The translations under genes and the position numbers were made by a program. A stretch of 64,000 bases of DNA from Hymenobacter profundi. Lineage in GTDB: Bacteria > Bacteroidota > Bacteroidia > Cytophagales > Hymenobacteraceae. This document shows positions 8,070 through 17,808 of this stretch, one piece after another; position 1 is the stretch's first letter; each line of letters starts with the position of its first letter. The stretch is from positions 1 through 64,000 of the forward strand of contig NZ_JAHWGL010000003.1 of assembly GCF_019334315.1 (NCBI RefSeq), in the 5' to 3' direction. Under the pieces are notes generated by a model. The model was not told the origin of the DNA, did no database searches, and saw only the letters and a program-made list of their open reading frames with translations.

Positions 8070-10892
8070 TTAACGATTTATCTGCACCCAACCCTTATAC
8101 GTTCGCTTGGTGTTGTTGAAATCCAAGAACTCTACCTCGGCTTGGTAGAAATACATGCCATCGGCTAAGCGTGGCGTGCTGCTACCTTCGCCCACATTAC
8201 CACCGCCACTCCAGTTGATGCGAGGGTCCTGGTTGCCTTCGTACACCTTCACGCCCCAGCGGTTGAACGCCCGGAACGTAATGCGCCGCACGGGGCTGGA
8301 AATCTTCGGCACGAAGGTGTCATTCACACCGTCGCCGTTGGGCGTGAAGATGTTGGGCAACAGGAAGAATAAGCAGTCCTCGGCACAGGCCTGGTTGCTG
8401 AGGTTGCTGCGCTGCCCAATGTTATCCACGGCCTGCACCTGGTAGCACCCTGCGGAGGAGGGTAGGTTGCGGTGCACGTAGCTCATGGTCGTCACCGAGT
8501 CGATGAGCGCGAAAGGAGCGTCAGCCGTGGCTTGATAGAAGATACGGTAGTACACAATGCCATTGGGGTTGCAACCCGCCGGGTTGTTGCTGTCTAGTGT
8601 CCAGGTGAGGCGGTTGGTGTAGGTGAAGTCCGCCGGCGGGAAAGCGACGTTCGAGGCTGAGCCTACCGAACTCAGGCTGTCACAGTTCAGGGAGCGGAGC
8701 GTGAGCACCGGCGTACAAGGTACCGCCCGAATGCACAGCTCCTGGCTCAAGTTGATGAGGTCTTTGGGTAGATTCTCGCCGCTGTATGAGCCAATGGTCC
8801 GCACGTAGTAGCAGTACGTATCTCCCGATGTCACGCTCCGGTCGGTGTAAGTGCCGCCCGTGGCAGTGCCAGTCACGGTAGCCAGTTGCGTGAAGGTAGT
8901 ACTGTTCTGCTCGCGCCGGAAAATGACGGTTGGTTGCAGTGCGTTGTTCCAGGGCACATTATATGTCCAGTTCAACACGTTGCCGGCTGCACCCTGGTCG
9001 GGTCTACCGGTGAGCAGCACACTGCTGGCCGGCCCTACCGACTCGGGGGTAGTAGATGCCGCCGTGAAGAACTCCAAGCGGTAGTTGTAGCCCGTTCCAA
9101 CGGTGTTCAGGCCAGTATCTACAAATACCGTGTCATTCAGATTGGTGGTTGTATACACCTGCTGGGTAGGGTTGGCGCTCTGCCCCGTGGCCCGGAACAA
9201 TCGGTAACCGGCCGGCTCCGTGAAGCCCGCGCTGCTGGTCGGCTTCGACCACCGTACCGTTATCTGCCCATTGGCGTCGGTGCGGTCTACCGTTACGTTG
9301 CGCATCAGCGCCGAGCGGCCGGAGATGGTCACGCAGGCCTCGGCCGAGGCGATACTCTCGCCGCCTTTGGGTAGCGGAAACACGGCGTAGATGCGGTAGC
9401 AATAGGTTTTGCCCCGTTGCAAACCCTGGCCATTGTTATCATCTACAAACGAGCTGAGGTTAGCCCCTACCGCCCCTACCTGCACAAAGCCCAGGCCGGC
9501 CGGAATACCTGTAGTACAGGAATCAGGGTTGAAATTCGATGGTCCTTCCTTGCGGAAAATTAGAATTTGGCTGGCCTGCTGGCAGATATATCGGTCCCAA
9601 GTAAGGGTAGCCCGCGCTCCGCTACCGCTGATGAGCTGTGCCTGCAAATTCTGCGGCGGCGGCCCCACTACCCGAATGCTCCACACCTTCTCGTCAATCA
9701 GGGGCGAATTGCCGCCAACAGGTCGGTCCTGTGCCTTAAACGTTACCAGGTAGGGGTCACGACGCACATCGTTGCATTCCGTATTCCACTGGAAGGTGCC
9801 CCTGGCTGTGGGTGGCCCAAGGGACGTTTGCCCGAAGGTAGCCGGTGGGAAAATTCCACCGTAAGCAAACAGGTCTACCGGATTGCGGTCGGGGTCGGTG
9901 GCCGTCACAGCGCCGTTCACTGTCGTACCCGCTACCACGCAGATGTCGCGTGGAATCGTTATTTCGGGGCGCAGGTTGGTACTGGGTTCTACGATAATTT
10001 GCATATCCCGAATTACCTGCCCAATCAAACGCGGCCTTGCCCCTGCTACACGACGCCATTCCTTTACTATGACCTGCGTATTATATTCTCCTACGCTACT
10101 AGAGCTAGGGGCATTCCATACCAGCAAGCCAGTGTTTCTATTTATTTGAAATATGGATTTAGCTCCAACAGTAGCATTCACGTAAGGCACCTGAACTCCG
10201 GGTGCGTCTCGCGTATTAGGATACTGAAAACCAGGTATATCAGTAGGCCTAACGATGTTATTGTAAAGTTTAATAATATCATCTGCCAAAGACCCGGTAC
10301 GCTGACTAGGCGCTAACTCATACGTAAGAGAGTCTCCATCTGCATCATAGGCCGCTGGATTGTGCAGATATACTTGGTTGGTAGCTGCTTTGTCAATGGC
10401 TGGCGCCGTTAGAACTGGGGCACGATTGATACCCAGGGCGGGGTCAATGGTAATGCGAGTGGCGATGTAAAACTCGTATCTATCCGTGGGGGGCGACATA
10501 TTCAAGATATTAGCCTTGCGCAGTTCGCCCACAAAGCTTACATTATACTGACCGAGCGCATTATACGTGTGTTCAAAGTAGAAAACGTTGATGTCCGTAT
10601 CAGCAGAAACTTGCGCAAACCCCGTACGGGGCACGTTTTGAATATTGGTGCCATCGCCAAAGAAAAAAGTCGCGCTTTCCTGCTTCACCGGTGAACTACG
10701 AGCAGTATACAGAATCATCTTGAAGAAGATGCGGCGCGGGTTGCGGGCAGCCGTGGTATCGGACTTCGCCTGAATGTCGCCGGCCCGGATGTGAGAGCCT
10801 TGCGCGCGCGGCACCAGACCCAGCAACAGCAAGAAAGCCAATGTAAGCCCCAGAAATAGCCTGCGGCCCCAGCAGAGTAGCGAAAGGTTCAT
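8070..10892 (-). CDS. T9SS type B sorting domain protein (paralog 2)
   Basis: Secreted protein of 940 aa, clearly a tandem duplicate of the downstream gene. Both share SHIRAGDIQAKSDTTAARNPRR after the signal peptide, the TITIDPALGINR/APAIDKA segment, EEW-RRVAGARPRLIG blocks and the closing KRTYKGWVQINR. The C-terminal domain LPNIFTPNGDGVNDTFVPKI...RAFNRWGVKVYEG is the T9SS type B signal. Divergence is greatest in residues 60-280 and in the FnIII-like middle. It is likely surface-exposed; ligand unknown. Confidence 0.9.
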   Translation of the reverse strand: MNLSLLCWGRRLFLGLTLAFLLLLGLVPRAQGSHIRAGDIQAKSDTTAARNPRRIFFKMILYTARSSPVKQESATFFFGDGTNIQNVPRTGFAQVSADTDINVFYFEHTYNALGQYNVSFVGELRKANILNMSPPTDRYEFYIATRITIDPALGINRAPVLTAPAIDKAATNQVYLHNPAAYDADGDSLTYELAPSQRTGSLADDIIKLYNNIVRPTDIPGFQYPNTRDAPGVQVPYVNATVGAKSIFQINRNTGLLVWNAPSSSSVGEYNTQVIVKEWRRVAGARPRLIGQVIRDMQIIVEPSTNLRPEITIPRDICVVAGTTVNGAVTATDPDRNPVDLFAYGGIFPPATFGQTSLGPPTARGTFQWNTECNDVRRDPYLVTFKAQDRPVGGNSPLIDEKVWSIRVVGPPPQNLQAQLISGSGARATLTWDRYICQQASQILIFRKEGPSNFNPDSCTTGIPAGLGFVQVGAVGANLSSFVDDNNGQGLQRGKTYCYRIYAVFPLPKGGESIASAEACVTISGRSALMRNVTVDRTDANGQITVRWSKPTSSAGFTEPAGYRLFRATGQSANPTQQVYTTTNLNDTVFVDTGLNTVGTGYNYRLEFFTAASTTPESVGPASSVLLTGRPDQGAAGNVLNWTYNVPWNNALQPTVIFRREQNSTTFTQLATVTGTATGGTYTDRSVTSGDTYCYYVRTIGSYSGENLPKDLINLSQELCIRAVPCTPVLTLRSLNCDSLSSVGSASNVAFPPADFTYTNRLTWTLDSNNPAGCNPNGIVYYRIFYQATADAPFALIDSVTTMSYVHRNLPSSAGCYQVQAVDNIGQRSNLSNQACAEDCLFFLLPNIFTPNGDGVNDTFVPKISSPVRRITFRAFNRWGVKVYEGNQDPRINWSGGGNVGEGSSTPRLADGMYFYQAEVEFLDFNNTKRTYKGWVQINR

Positions 10893-11050
10893 ATAGTGAA
10901 CTTAGAGAGCGGGAAGAAGAGTAGGAGAATATCAGGAAAAATCCGGTGGAAAACCAACAAATCTAGGACCGTTAGTGTTGCCAAATGGTTTTAGGGTTCT
11001 AACGGCGGTAGCACCGGATAGATTCATGAACGACGAAACCCCTATCTAGA

Positions 11051-11081
11051 TTGTTTCCTAGTAGGTCGGGGTGTACCTTTG
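11051..11081 (+). promoter_or_regulatory. Bacteroidota-type promoter of sdhCAB
   Basis: TTG at 11051-11053, a 20-nt spacer and TACCTTTG at 11074-11081 match the -33/-7 consensus TTG-N~20-TAnnTTTG. Transcription would start near 11088, leaving about 40 nt before the sdhC ATG. Confidence 0.7.
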
Positions 11082-11127
11082 GCCGTTGCAATTGAATCAC
11101 CTTCGCAAACCATTTCGCAGCTTCTAA

Positions 11128-11865
11128 ATGAGTTGGATTAGTAAAACATTTTCCAGCAGCATCGGTCGCAAAATCATTGTGGCCATCACGGGCTTGTTCC
11201 TGTGCTCCTTCCTTGTTGTCCACTTGATTGGCAACCTGCAACTATTTAAGCATGATGACGGCGTTGCCTTCAACATCTATTCCCACTTCATGGGAACGAA
11301 CCCCGTTATCCGCACCGTAGAGTGGGTGCTGCTACTGGGCTTCGGCTTCCATATTTATGAGGCTTGGGCACTGTTCAGCCGCAACAGAAGTGCTCGTAGT
11401 GTTGCATACGTGTCAAACCACTCCGAGCAGAACAGTAGATGGCAGTCGCGCAACATGAGTTTGTTGGGCACTATCATTCTCGTTTTCCTGTTAGTGCACT
11501 TGTACAACTTCTTCTACCGGGCCCGCTTCGGTGAGCTGGATCCAGACATCAACAACAATGATGACTTGTACACACTAGTAGTAAGCTCGTTTCACCAGTG
11601 GTGGTACGTGGCCCTGTACGTGCTGGCACAGGTAGCCTTGTGCTACCATCTGCTACACGGCTTTAAGAGCGCCTTCCAAACGCTGGGGCTCAACCACCGC
11701 AAGTATACACCTGCCATTGAGGTTATTGGCTACGCCTTTTCAATCATTGTTTGCTTAGGTTTCGCCATTATGCCGCTGTACTTTTTCTTCTTCACCAACG
11801 AACAGGGCGAACCGCTTTCGGCGGTAGCACCCTTGGTTGATTCCATTAACCTAGCGCTGAAGTAA
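11128..11865 (+). CDS. sdhC: Succinate dehydrogenase cytochrome b subunit
   Basis: Membrane anchor (245 aa) of complex II, the Bacteroidota form with one five-helix diheme b subunit. Start is [25 protein letters not shown]; conserved [31 protein letters not shown] and [18 protein letters not shown] supply candidate heme-ligand histidines. It passes electrons from the Fe-S subunit to menaquinone. Its stop codon overlaps the sdhA start (TAATG), so the two are translationally coupled. Confidence 0.95.
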   Translation: MSWISKTFSSSIGRKIIVAITGLFLCSFLVVHLIGNLQLFKHDDGVAFNIYSHFMGTNPVIRTVEWVLLLGFGFHIYEAWALFSRNRSARSVAYVSNHSEQNSRWQSRNMSLLGTIILVFLLVHLYNFFYRARFGELDPDINNNDDLYTLVVSSFHQWWYVALYVLAQVALCYHLLHGFKSAFQTLGLNHRKYTPAIEVIGYAFSIIVCLGFAIMPLYFFFFTNEQGEPLSAVAPLVDSINLALK

Positions 11866-13799
11866 TGTTCCCGGACTCAAAAATTCCCGAAGGCCCTATA
11901 GGCGAAAAGTGGGACAAGCATAAGTTTGATGTTAAGCTGGTCAACCCTGCCAACAAGCGTAAATACGATATCATCATCGTAGGTACTGGCTTGGCGGGTG
12001 CATCGGCTGCGGCTTCCCTAGCCGAGCTAGGCTATAACGTAAAAGCCTTTTCCTTCCACGACTCGCCCCGACGTGCGCACAGCATTGCCGCGCAGGGGGG
12101 TATCAACGCTGCCAAAAACTACCAGAACGACGGTGACTCTGTATTCCGTCTGTTCTACGACACTGTAAAGGGTGGCGACTACCGCTCCCGTGAAGCTAAC
12201 GTATACCGCCTAGCGCAGGTATCGGTGAACATCATCGACCAGTGCGTGGCGCAAGGTGTGCCGTTCGCCCGCGAGTATGGCGGGTTGCTGGCTAACCGCT
12301 CGTTTGGTGGTGCGCAGGTGTCGCGCACGTTCTACGCCCGTGGACAGACTGGACAGCAGTTGCTATTGGGTGCCTACTCGGCCCTGAGCCGCCAGATTGC
12401 CTACGGTAAGGTGAAGATGTACACCCGCTCCGAAATGCTGGATTTGGTGGTAGTAGACGGCAAGGCCCGCGGCATCGTGACGCGCAATCTGATTACCGGC
12501 GACATCGAAACGCACGCTGCTCACGCTGTTATTTTGGCAACAGGTGGTTACGGGAACGTGTTCTACCTGAGCACCAACGCTAAGTATTGCAACGTAACGG
12601 CAGCATGGCGCGCTCACAAAAAAGGCGCTTTCTTTGCCAACCCCTGCTTCACGCAGATTCACCCTACCTGCATCCCTGTATCGGGCGATTATCAGTCGAA
12701 GCTGACACTGATGTCGGAGTCGCTGCGTAACGACGGGCGTGTGTGGGTGCCTAAAGAGAAGTCTGTTGCCGAGCGTTTGCGCAAGGGCGAGATTCGCGTG
12801 GCCGATATCAAAGAAGCCGACCGTGACTACTTCTTAGAGCGTAAGTATCCTGCTTTCGGTAACCTGGTACCCCGTGACGTAGCCTCGCGCAACGCCAAAC
12901 TGATGTGCGACGAAGGCCGTGGCGTAGGTTCTACGGGCTTGGCTGTGTACCTCGACTTTGCCGACAGCATCAAGCGCAACGGTGCCGACTGGGTAGCCGC
13001 TAAATACGGTAACCTGTTCGAGATGTATGAGAAGATTACGGGTGAGAATCCGTATGAGCTTCCCATGCGCATCTACCCTGCTGTGCACTACACTATGGGT
13101 GGCCTGTGGGTAGACTATAACCTGCAAACCACGGTACCCGGCTTGTACGCGGCCGGTGAATGTAACTTCTCCGACCACGGCGCCAACCGCCTCGGTGCTT
13201 CGGCACTGATGCAAGGCCTGGCTGATGGCTACTTCGTTATTCCTTACACCATTGGTGACTACCTAGCTAAAACGCCGCCAACCCCTGTTACCACGCAGGA
13301 CCCCGCCTTTGCGGAGGCCGAAGCCGGTGTACGGGCGCGCATCGATCAGCTGATGAGCATCAACGGCACGCGCACGCCTACCGAATTCCACAAAGCTCTA
13401 GGCCATATTATGTGGGAGTACTGCGGTATGGCTCGCTCTGCCGAAGGTCTGCGTCATGCGAAAGCTGAGATTCAGAAGCTGAAGCGCGAGTTCTGGTCTG
13501 ACCTGAAAGTAGTTGGCGTAAATGCTGACCTCAACCAAACCCTGGAGAGTGCCGGCCGTGTAGCCGACTTCATCGAGCTGGGCGAGTTGATGGTGGACGA
13601 CGCCCTGGACCGCAACGAAAGCTGCGGTGGTCACTTCCGCGAGGAGTACCAAACGCCGGAAGGCGAGGCGCTTCGCAACGATGACGACTACGCGTACGTG
13701 GCGGCTTGGGAATACCAAGGCGAAAATCAGCCGGAGAAACTAAACAAAGAGGAGTTGCAGTTTGAGAACGTGAAGCTCACGCAACGCAGCTATAAGTAA
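11865..13799 (+). CDS. sdhA: Succinate dehydrogenase / fumarate reductase flavoprotein subunit
   Basis: Catalytic FAD subunit, 644 aa. The Rossmann motif is [20 protein letters not shown], the FAD-linking region is [15 protein letters not shown], and substrate-site residues are in [13 protein letters not shown] and [35 protein letters not shown] closes the FAD domain. It oxidises succinate to fumarate on the cytoplasmic side. ATG at 11865 shares its A with the sdhC stop. Confidence 0.96.
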   Translation: MFPDSKIPEGPIGEKWDKHKFDVKLVNPANKRKYDIIIVGTGLAGASAAASLAELGYNVKAFSFHDSPRRAHSIAAQGGINAAKNYQNDGDSVFRLFYDTVKGGDYRSREANVYRLAQVSVNIIDQCVAQGVPFAREYGGLLANRSFGGAQVSRTFYARGQTGQQLLLGAYSALSRQIAYGKVKMYTRSEMLDLVVVDGKARGIVTRNLITGDIETHAAHAVILATGGYGNVFYLSTNAKYCNVTAAWRAHKKGAFFANPCFTQIHPTCIPVSGDYQSKLTLMSESLRNDGRVWVPKEKSVAERLRKGEIRVADIKEADRDYFLERKYPAFGNLVPRDVASRNAKLMCDEGRGVGSTGLAVYLDFADSIKRNGADWVAAKYGNLFEMYEKITGENPYELPMRIYPAVHYTMGGLWVDYNLQTTVPGLYAAGECNFSDHGANRLGASALMQGLADGYFVIPYTIGDYLAKTPPTPVTTQDPAFAEAEAGVRARIDQLMSINGTRTPTEFHKALGHIMWEYCGMARSAEGLRHAKAEIQKLKREFWSDLKVVGVNADLNQTLESAGRVADFIELGELMVDDALDRNESCGGHFREEYQTPEGEALRNDDDYAYVAAWEYQGENQPEKLNKEELQFENVKLTQRSYK

Positions 13800-13805
13800 T
13801 TTTCG

Positions 13806-13900
13806 AGCTGTTAGCCACTAACTGTTAGCTATTAGCGATATGCTGGTAGTTTCACAGTCCACAAAAGCTAACAGCCATCAGCTAACAGCTAATAGCCAAA
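13806..13900. repeat. Intergenic GCTGTTAGC-type inverted repeat within sdh operon
   Basis: Multiple GCTGTTAGC, CTGTTAGCTATTAGC and reverse GCTAACAGC, GCTAACAGCTAATAGC copies form an imperfect palindrome in the sdhA-sdhB gap. It resembles a dispersed intergenic repeat and could fold in the polycistronic mRNA. It has no long T run, so it is unlikely to be a full terminator. Confidence 0.6.
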
Positions 13901-13907
13901 AAATAAA

Positions 13908-14693
13908 ATGGCCGGAAGTAACCCCAACGCCAAGCCGATGAACCTCACCCTAAAAGTGTGGCGGCAAAAAAATCGTAACTCGGAGGGTAAGATAGTGGAC
14001 TATCAGGTGAAGGATATTTCGCCGGATATGTCGTTTCTGGAGATGCTGGACGTGCTCAATGAAGACCTTCTGCATAGAGGGGAAGAGCCGGTGGCTTTCG
14101 ATCACGACTGCCGTGAGGGCATTTGCGGATCGTGCAACCTGTTCATCAATGGGCGGGCGCACGGACCAGAGAAGGGCACCACTACCTGCCAGCTTCACAT
14201 GCGCAAGTTCAGCGACGGTGATACTATTACCATCGAGCCCTGGCGCGCCAATTCTTTCCCCGTAAACAAAGACCTGAGCGTAGACCGCTCGGCTTTTGAC
14301 CGCATTATTCAGGCCGGTGGCTACATCAGCATCAACACGGGTGGCACCCCCGACGCCAACGAAATTCCCATTCCGAAAGAAATTTCGGATCGGGCGTTCG
14401 AGGCGGCTACCTGTATCGGTTGCGGCGCGTGCGTAGCAGCCTGCAAAAATGCTTCGGCCATGCTGTTCGTATCGGCTAAGGTGTCGCAGTTGGCACTGTT
14501 GCCTCAGGGCCACGTGGAGCGTAAGTCACGCGTGGAAAACATGGTAGCGCAGATGGACAAGGAAGGTTTTGGTGCCTGCACCAACATCGGCTCGTGCGCC
14601 GCAGAGTGCCCAGTGGGTATTTCGCTGGAAAACATTGCCATCCTGAACCGCGAATTTTTGGCCGCTAAGGCTACCTCGAATAACCTATCGTAG
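13908..14693 (+). CDS. sdhB: Succinate dehydrogenase iron-sulfur subunit
   Basis: Iron-sulfur subunit of complex II, 261 aa, with three cluster sites in order: the [2Fe-2S] site CREGICGSC plus TTTCQLHM, the [4Fe-4S] site [11 protein letters not shown] and the third cluster site [16 protein letters not shown]. It relays electrons from FAD to cytochrome b. It ends the operon ahead of a strong terminator. Confidence 0.95.
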   Translation: MAGSNPNAKPMNLTLKVWRQKNRNSEGKIVDYQVKDISPDMSFLEMLDVLNEDLLHRGEEPVAFDHDCREGICGSCNLFINGRAHGPEKGTTTCQLHMRKFSDGDTITIEPWRANSFPVNKDLSVDRSAFDRIIQAGGYISINTGGTPDANEIPIPKEISDRAFEAATCIGCGACVAACKNASAMLFVSAKVSQLALLPQGHVERKSRVENMVAQMDKEGFGACTNIGSCAAECPVGISLENIAILNREFLAAKATSNNLS

Positions 14694-14715
14694 GCAGCGC
14701 GGTTGTACTATATGG

Positions 14716-14745
14716 AAAGGCGAAGTGGAGTTCCACTTCGCCTTT
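14716..14745 (+). terminator. Intrinsic terminator of sdhCAB
   Basis: A perfect 14-bp stem (14716-14729 with 14732-14745) with a 2-nt spacer, followed by TTGTTTTCCC. It lies 22 nt after the sdhB stop codon. Confidence 0.85.
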
Positions 14746-14771
14746 TTGTTTTCCCTAGTTTCTTTACGCGC

Positions 14772-15299
14772 ATGATTACCATTATCGCAGGCACCAATCG
14801 GCCTAACTCCCGCGCCCGGCTGGTAGCCGACTTATATGGCCAGTTGCTGGCCGATTTGGGGGCAGACTACCAACTGTTGGATTTGGTAGAACTGCCAGCC
14901 GATTTCATCGAAACGGCCCTATACGCGAATACCGGCCAGCACGCTGGTTTCAACCAGTTGGCCGCAAAAGCGGCTGCGGCTGAGAAGCTAGTGTTTATCG
15001 TACCTGAATACAATGCGTCGCTGCCTGGGGCGCTGAAGGGTTTTATCGATGGTCTACCCTACCCCGGCGGCATTCGCGGCAAGAAGGCTGCAGTGGTGGG
15101 GCTGGGTACTGGTGCGCAAGGCGGGGCGCTGGCACTCTGCCACCTTACGGATATTTTGATGTATCTGGGCACAGTGGTGCTTCCTACCCGCGTGCGCCTA
15201 CCCTTTATCGACCAATACCTTACGCAGGATGGTACGCTTAGCCATGAGCTATATATGCAGTTGCTACGCGAGCAAGCGGCTCAATTCCTAGCTCTCTGA
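14772..15299 (+). CDS. NADPH-dependent FMN reductase-like flavoprotein
   Basis: Flavodoxin-fold protein of 175 aa. The FMN phosphate loop is GTNRPNSRA at the N-terminus; the ring-binding loop is VPEYNASLPGALKGFIDGLPY, and GLGTGAQGG follows. These fit the FMN_red family of quinone/azo/chromate-type reductases. The ATG at 14772 is preferred over 14703, because the latter would place the sdh terminator inside the coding sequence. Substrate is unknown. Confidence 0.88.
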   Translation: MITIIAGTNRPNSRARLVADLYGQLLADLGADYQLLDLVELPADFIETALYANTGQHAGFNQLAAKAAAAEKLVFIVPEYNASLPGALKGFIDGLPYPGGIRGKKAAVVGLGTGAQGGALALCHLTDILMYLGTVVLPTRVRLPFIDQYLTQDGTLSHELYMQLLREQAAQFLAL

Positions 15300-15357
15300 G
15301 AAGCAATCTGGTTGCCAGTATCACTTCGTACAACAAGGTAGATACACTCATTCTCCT

Positions 15358-15386
15358 TTGGTTTTGCCGTGATGTGTCTACCTTTA
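15358..15386 (+). promoter_or_regulatory. Probable promoter of the copper-related operon
   Basis: TTG at 15358-15360, an 18-nt spacer and TACCTTTA at 15379-15386, one base off TAnnTTTG. A start site near 15393 would favour the ATG at 15416 over the one at 15374. Confidence 0.5.
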
Positions 15387-15415
15387 CGAACGTTTTTGCT
15401 GCCGCACTTGCCTGT

Positions 15416-15796
15416 ATGACTCGCTGGTTTGCTGTTTTTTTCACTGCCTTGGTGCTTCTTCAGACGTTCAGTCAGGAGTTGCGGGTGGTGGATTATCAGC
15501 TACACAAAGAGCGGATTACGGAGTTATTCTGCGTGAACAAGGCCCGGCCGCAGTTGCATTGCAACGGCAAGTGCCATTTGGCCAAACAACTCCGCAAAGC
15601 TGCCGACGAGGAAAGCAAAGCGCCTAATGGGGCTAAGGTCAAGCTTAAGTTTGAGGCCCTACCCTTGCTACGTGTGTACGCTGCCCAACAGGCTTTCTAT
15701 CCTGTCGTAGTGCAGCAGTTTGCACCGCTACGCGCTGTGCACTACACATTTTCGCCGGAACACGGCATTTTCCATCCTCCAAGCTTCTGGGCTTAG
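15416..15796 (+). CDS. Small CNGKC-motif protein, probable metal-linked
   Basis: Protein of 126 aa with one N-terminal hydrophobic helix (signal or anchor), then ERITELFCVNKARPQLHCNGKCHLAKQL. The C-x(n)-CNGKC motif with adjacent His recurs in small Bacteroidota exported proteins, which I associate with metal-responsive loci. The C-terminal half is aromatic and His-containing (VHYTFSPEHGIFHPP). It precedes the MbnP/MbnH-like pair by 98 nt on the same strand. A role in copper sensing or handling is inferred from motif and context only. Confidence 0.65.
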   Translation: MTRWFAVFFTALVLLQTFSQELRVVDYQLHKERITELFCVNKARPQLHCNGKCHLAKQLRKAADEESKAPNGAKVKLKFEALPLLRVYAAQQAFYPVVVQQFAPLRAVHYTFSPEHGIFHPPSFWA

Positions 15797-15894
15797 TTTT
15801 CGAATAAGACGTGTTGCCATACGGCAAGCGTCCTATAGCGCGTTTCTTATAAGAAGCGCGCTCGATTATCTATTTGCTTTTCAGAAGTTTACCG

Positions 15895-16677
15895 ATGAAA
15901 TTTTCCCTACCTACCTTTTGGGTAGCCGCTGTGGCTATCCTATTTTCTCTGGCTGGCTGCGACGATAAAGAAAAAGACGCTCAACCTGCCGTAGGCACGC
16001 TGGATGTTGAAATGGAGCACGTAGTGGGTAATAGAGCATTAGCTCTCAACACCACTACTTACACCAATCCAGTTAGCAACGAGCAGTTCACCATTTCCCG
16101 CTTCAACTACTACGTTTCCAACGTTAAGCTGCAAAAAGCCGACGGTACGGAGTACGCACAGCCCGAGAGCTACTACCTAGTGCAGGAGTCAGATGCTGAA
16201 TCGAAACACCTGCACTTCAAGGACATACCTACCGGCGATTATACGGGCATTTCCTTCGTGGTAGGCGTGGATAGTGCCCGCAACACGGCCGGGGCCCAAA
16301 CCGGCGCTTTGGACGTGAACAATAACATGTTCTGGAGTTGGAACACGGGCTACATTTTCTTTAAGATGGAAGGCAACTTATTGGCTTCCAGCTCCTACCC
16401 TGCCAAAACCTTTCTGATGCACGTAGGTGGTTTCACCAAACCGTACAACGCCGTGCGCACCGTGAAGCTGACGTTTCCGAGCAGTAACCTGCTGGTGCGC
16501 GCCGACCACAGTCCCGAGCTACACTTAAAAGCAGATGCTCTGAAAGTGCTGAATGGCCCTCAACCCATTCAATTGGGCACCTTTATGGGCGCGCACATGC
16601 CGGGCAGCAATGCCATGCAGGTAGCCAACAACTACGCGGCAGGCATGTTCTCGGTGGAGCACATTCACGCTAACTAG
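15895..16677 (+). CDS. MbnP-like copper-binding lipoprotein
   Basis: Lipoprotein of 260 aa: signal MKFSLPTFWVAAVAILFSLAGC with lipobox LAGC, so ATG 15895 is taken over 15874. The mature part resembles the MbnP domain: LDVEMEHVVGNRAL, the TISRFNYYVSNVKLQKADG segment, FVVGVDSARN and MFWSWNTGYIFFKMEG. In methanotrophs MbnP is a periplasmic copper-binding partner whose tryptophan is oxidised to kynurenine by the di-heme enzyme MbnH. Here an MbnH-like gene follows after 2 nt, which supports the assignment. The WSW motif is a plausible site for the modified Trp. Confidence 0.82.
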   Translation: MKFSLPTFWVAAVAILFSLAGCDDKEKDAQPAVGTLDVEMEHVVGNRALALNTTTYTNPVSNEQFTISRFNYYVSNVKLQKADGTEYAQPESYYLVQESDAESKHLHFKDIPTGDYTGISFVVGVDSARNTAGAQTGALDVNNNMFWSWNTGYIFFKMEGNLLASSSYPAKTFLMHVGGFTKPYNAVRTVKLTFPSSNLLVRADHSPELHLKADALKVLNGPQPIQLGTFMGAHMPGSNAMQVANNYAAGMFSVEHIHAN

Positions 16678-16679
16678 CA

Positions 16680-17753
16680 GTGAGCGTATCCATTTCGCGG
16701 ACTCTAACAGCCTCGCTAACCCTATTCATGGGGCTGGCGGGGCTGCTGGTGGCCGGTTGCCAACCCGACGCGGACATCCTAAAGCAACAGGCTGTACCGG
16801 GCGATACGCTCCCCAGCAATTTTCCTACCCCTGCCTACGCGCTCGAAACCAACCCACCCGACCGGGCGACTTTTGAGTTGGGCCGCACGCTGTTTTACGA
16901 CCCGCGCCTGTCGCGCACCGGAGACGTGTCGTGCGGCTCGTGCCATCAGCAATTTGTCGCTTTTGCCCACGCCGACCACCGCGTGAGTCATGGCGTGGAT
17001 GGCTTGCTGGGGCCGCGCAATGCGCCGGCGCTGCAAAACCTGCGGTGGCGCCGGGAGCTGTTGTGGGACGGCGGCGCCAAAAATCTCGAAACCATGCCAC
17101 TGGCCCCGCTCACCAACCCCGTGGAGATGGACGAGACGCTCGACAATGTGCTCAAAAAGCTCAATGCCGATGCCGACTATCAGCGCCGGTTTGCAAAAAT
17201 CTATGGCAAGTCGCCCATCGATTCGTACCAGTTTCTGCGGGCGCTGGCGCAGTTCACGGCCGCGCTGACCTCGGCCAACTCGCGCTACGACCACCACGTG
17301 CGCGGCGAAGCTGGCGGGCAGCTGAGCGAGCCGGAGCTGCACGGCCGTGCGCTGCTCGCGCAGAAATGCACGCCCTGCCACAGCACCGATTTATTTACCG
17401 ACGAGACCTACCGCAACAACGGTCTGGACCGGGAGTTTTCGGCCGACTCGGGTAGGGCACATATTACCAACGTAACGCAGGATCGGGGCCTTTTTAAGGT
17501 GCCGTCCCTGCGCAACGTGACCAAGACCGCGCCCTACATGCACGATGGCCGCTTTGCTACCCTGGCGGAGGTATTAGCCCACTACGACCACGGCGTGCAG
17601 GTCTCTCCTACCCTCGACCCGCTCCTGCGCCGCCCCAATGGACAGTTGGGTATTCCGCTCACAGCCCAAGAACAAGCCGATTTGCTGGCGTTTCTGGAGA
17701 CGCTGACTGACACGGAGTTTTTGCAGGACCGCCGCCTGGCCGAGCGACAGTAA
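16680..17753 (+). CDS. MbnH/MauG-like di-heme cytochrome c peroxidase family lipoprotein
   Basis: Lipoprotein of 357 aa (lipobox LVAGC, Cys27) starting at GTG 16680. Two c-type heme sites are visible: CGSCH at 85-89 and CTPCH at 230-234. Other family motifs are RNAPALQN, WDGGAKNLE, NPVEM and KVPSLRNVTKTAPYMHDGRF. Either a true peroxidase or, given coupling to the MbnP-like gene, a high-valent di-heme oxidase that modifies MbnP. It acts in the periplasm. The GTG start is the only one giving the lipoprotein signal close to the upstream stop. Confidence 0.85.
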   Translation: MSVSISRTLTASLTLFMGLAGLLVAGCQPDADILKQQAVPGDTLPSNFPTPAYALETNPPDRATFELGRTLFYDPRLSRTGDVSCGSCHQQFVAFAHADHRVSHGVDGLLGPRNAPALQNLRWRRELLWDGGAKNLETMPLAPLTNPVEMDETLDNVLKKLNADADYQRRFAKIYGKSPIDSYQFLRALAQFTAALTSANSRYDHHVRGEAGGQLSEPELHGRALLAQKCTPCHSTDLFTDETYRNNGLDREFSADSGRAHITNVTQDRGLFKVPSLRNVTKTAPYMHDGRFATLAEVLAHYDHGVQVSPTLDPLLRRPNGQLGIPLTAQEQADLLAFLETLTDTEFLQDRRLAERQ

Positions 17754-17808
17754 GCGCCTACGGCAGCCGCACGGCTAGCCGCTTCTCATCTCTTTTTTGC
17801 TTTTTCTT

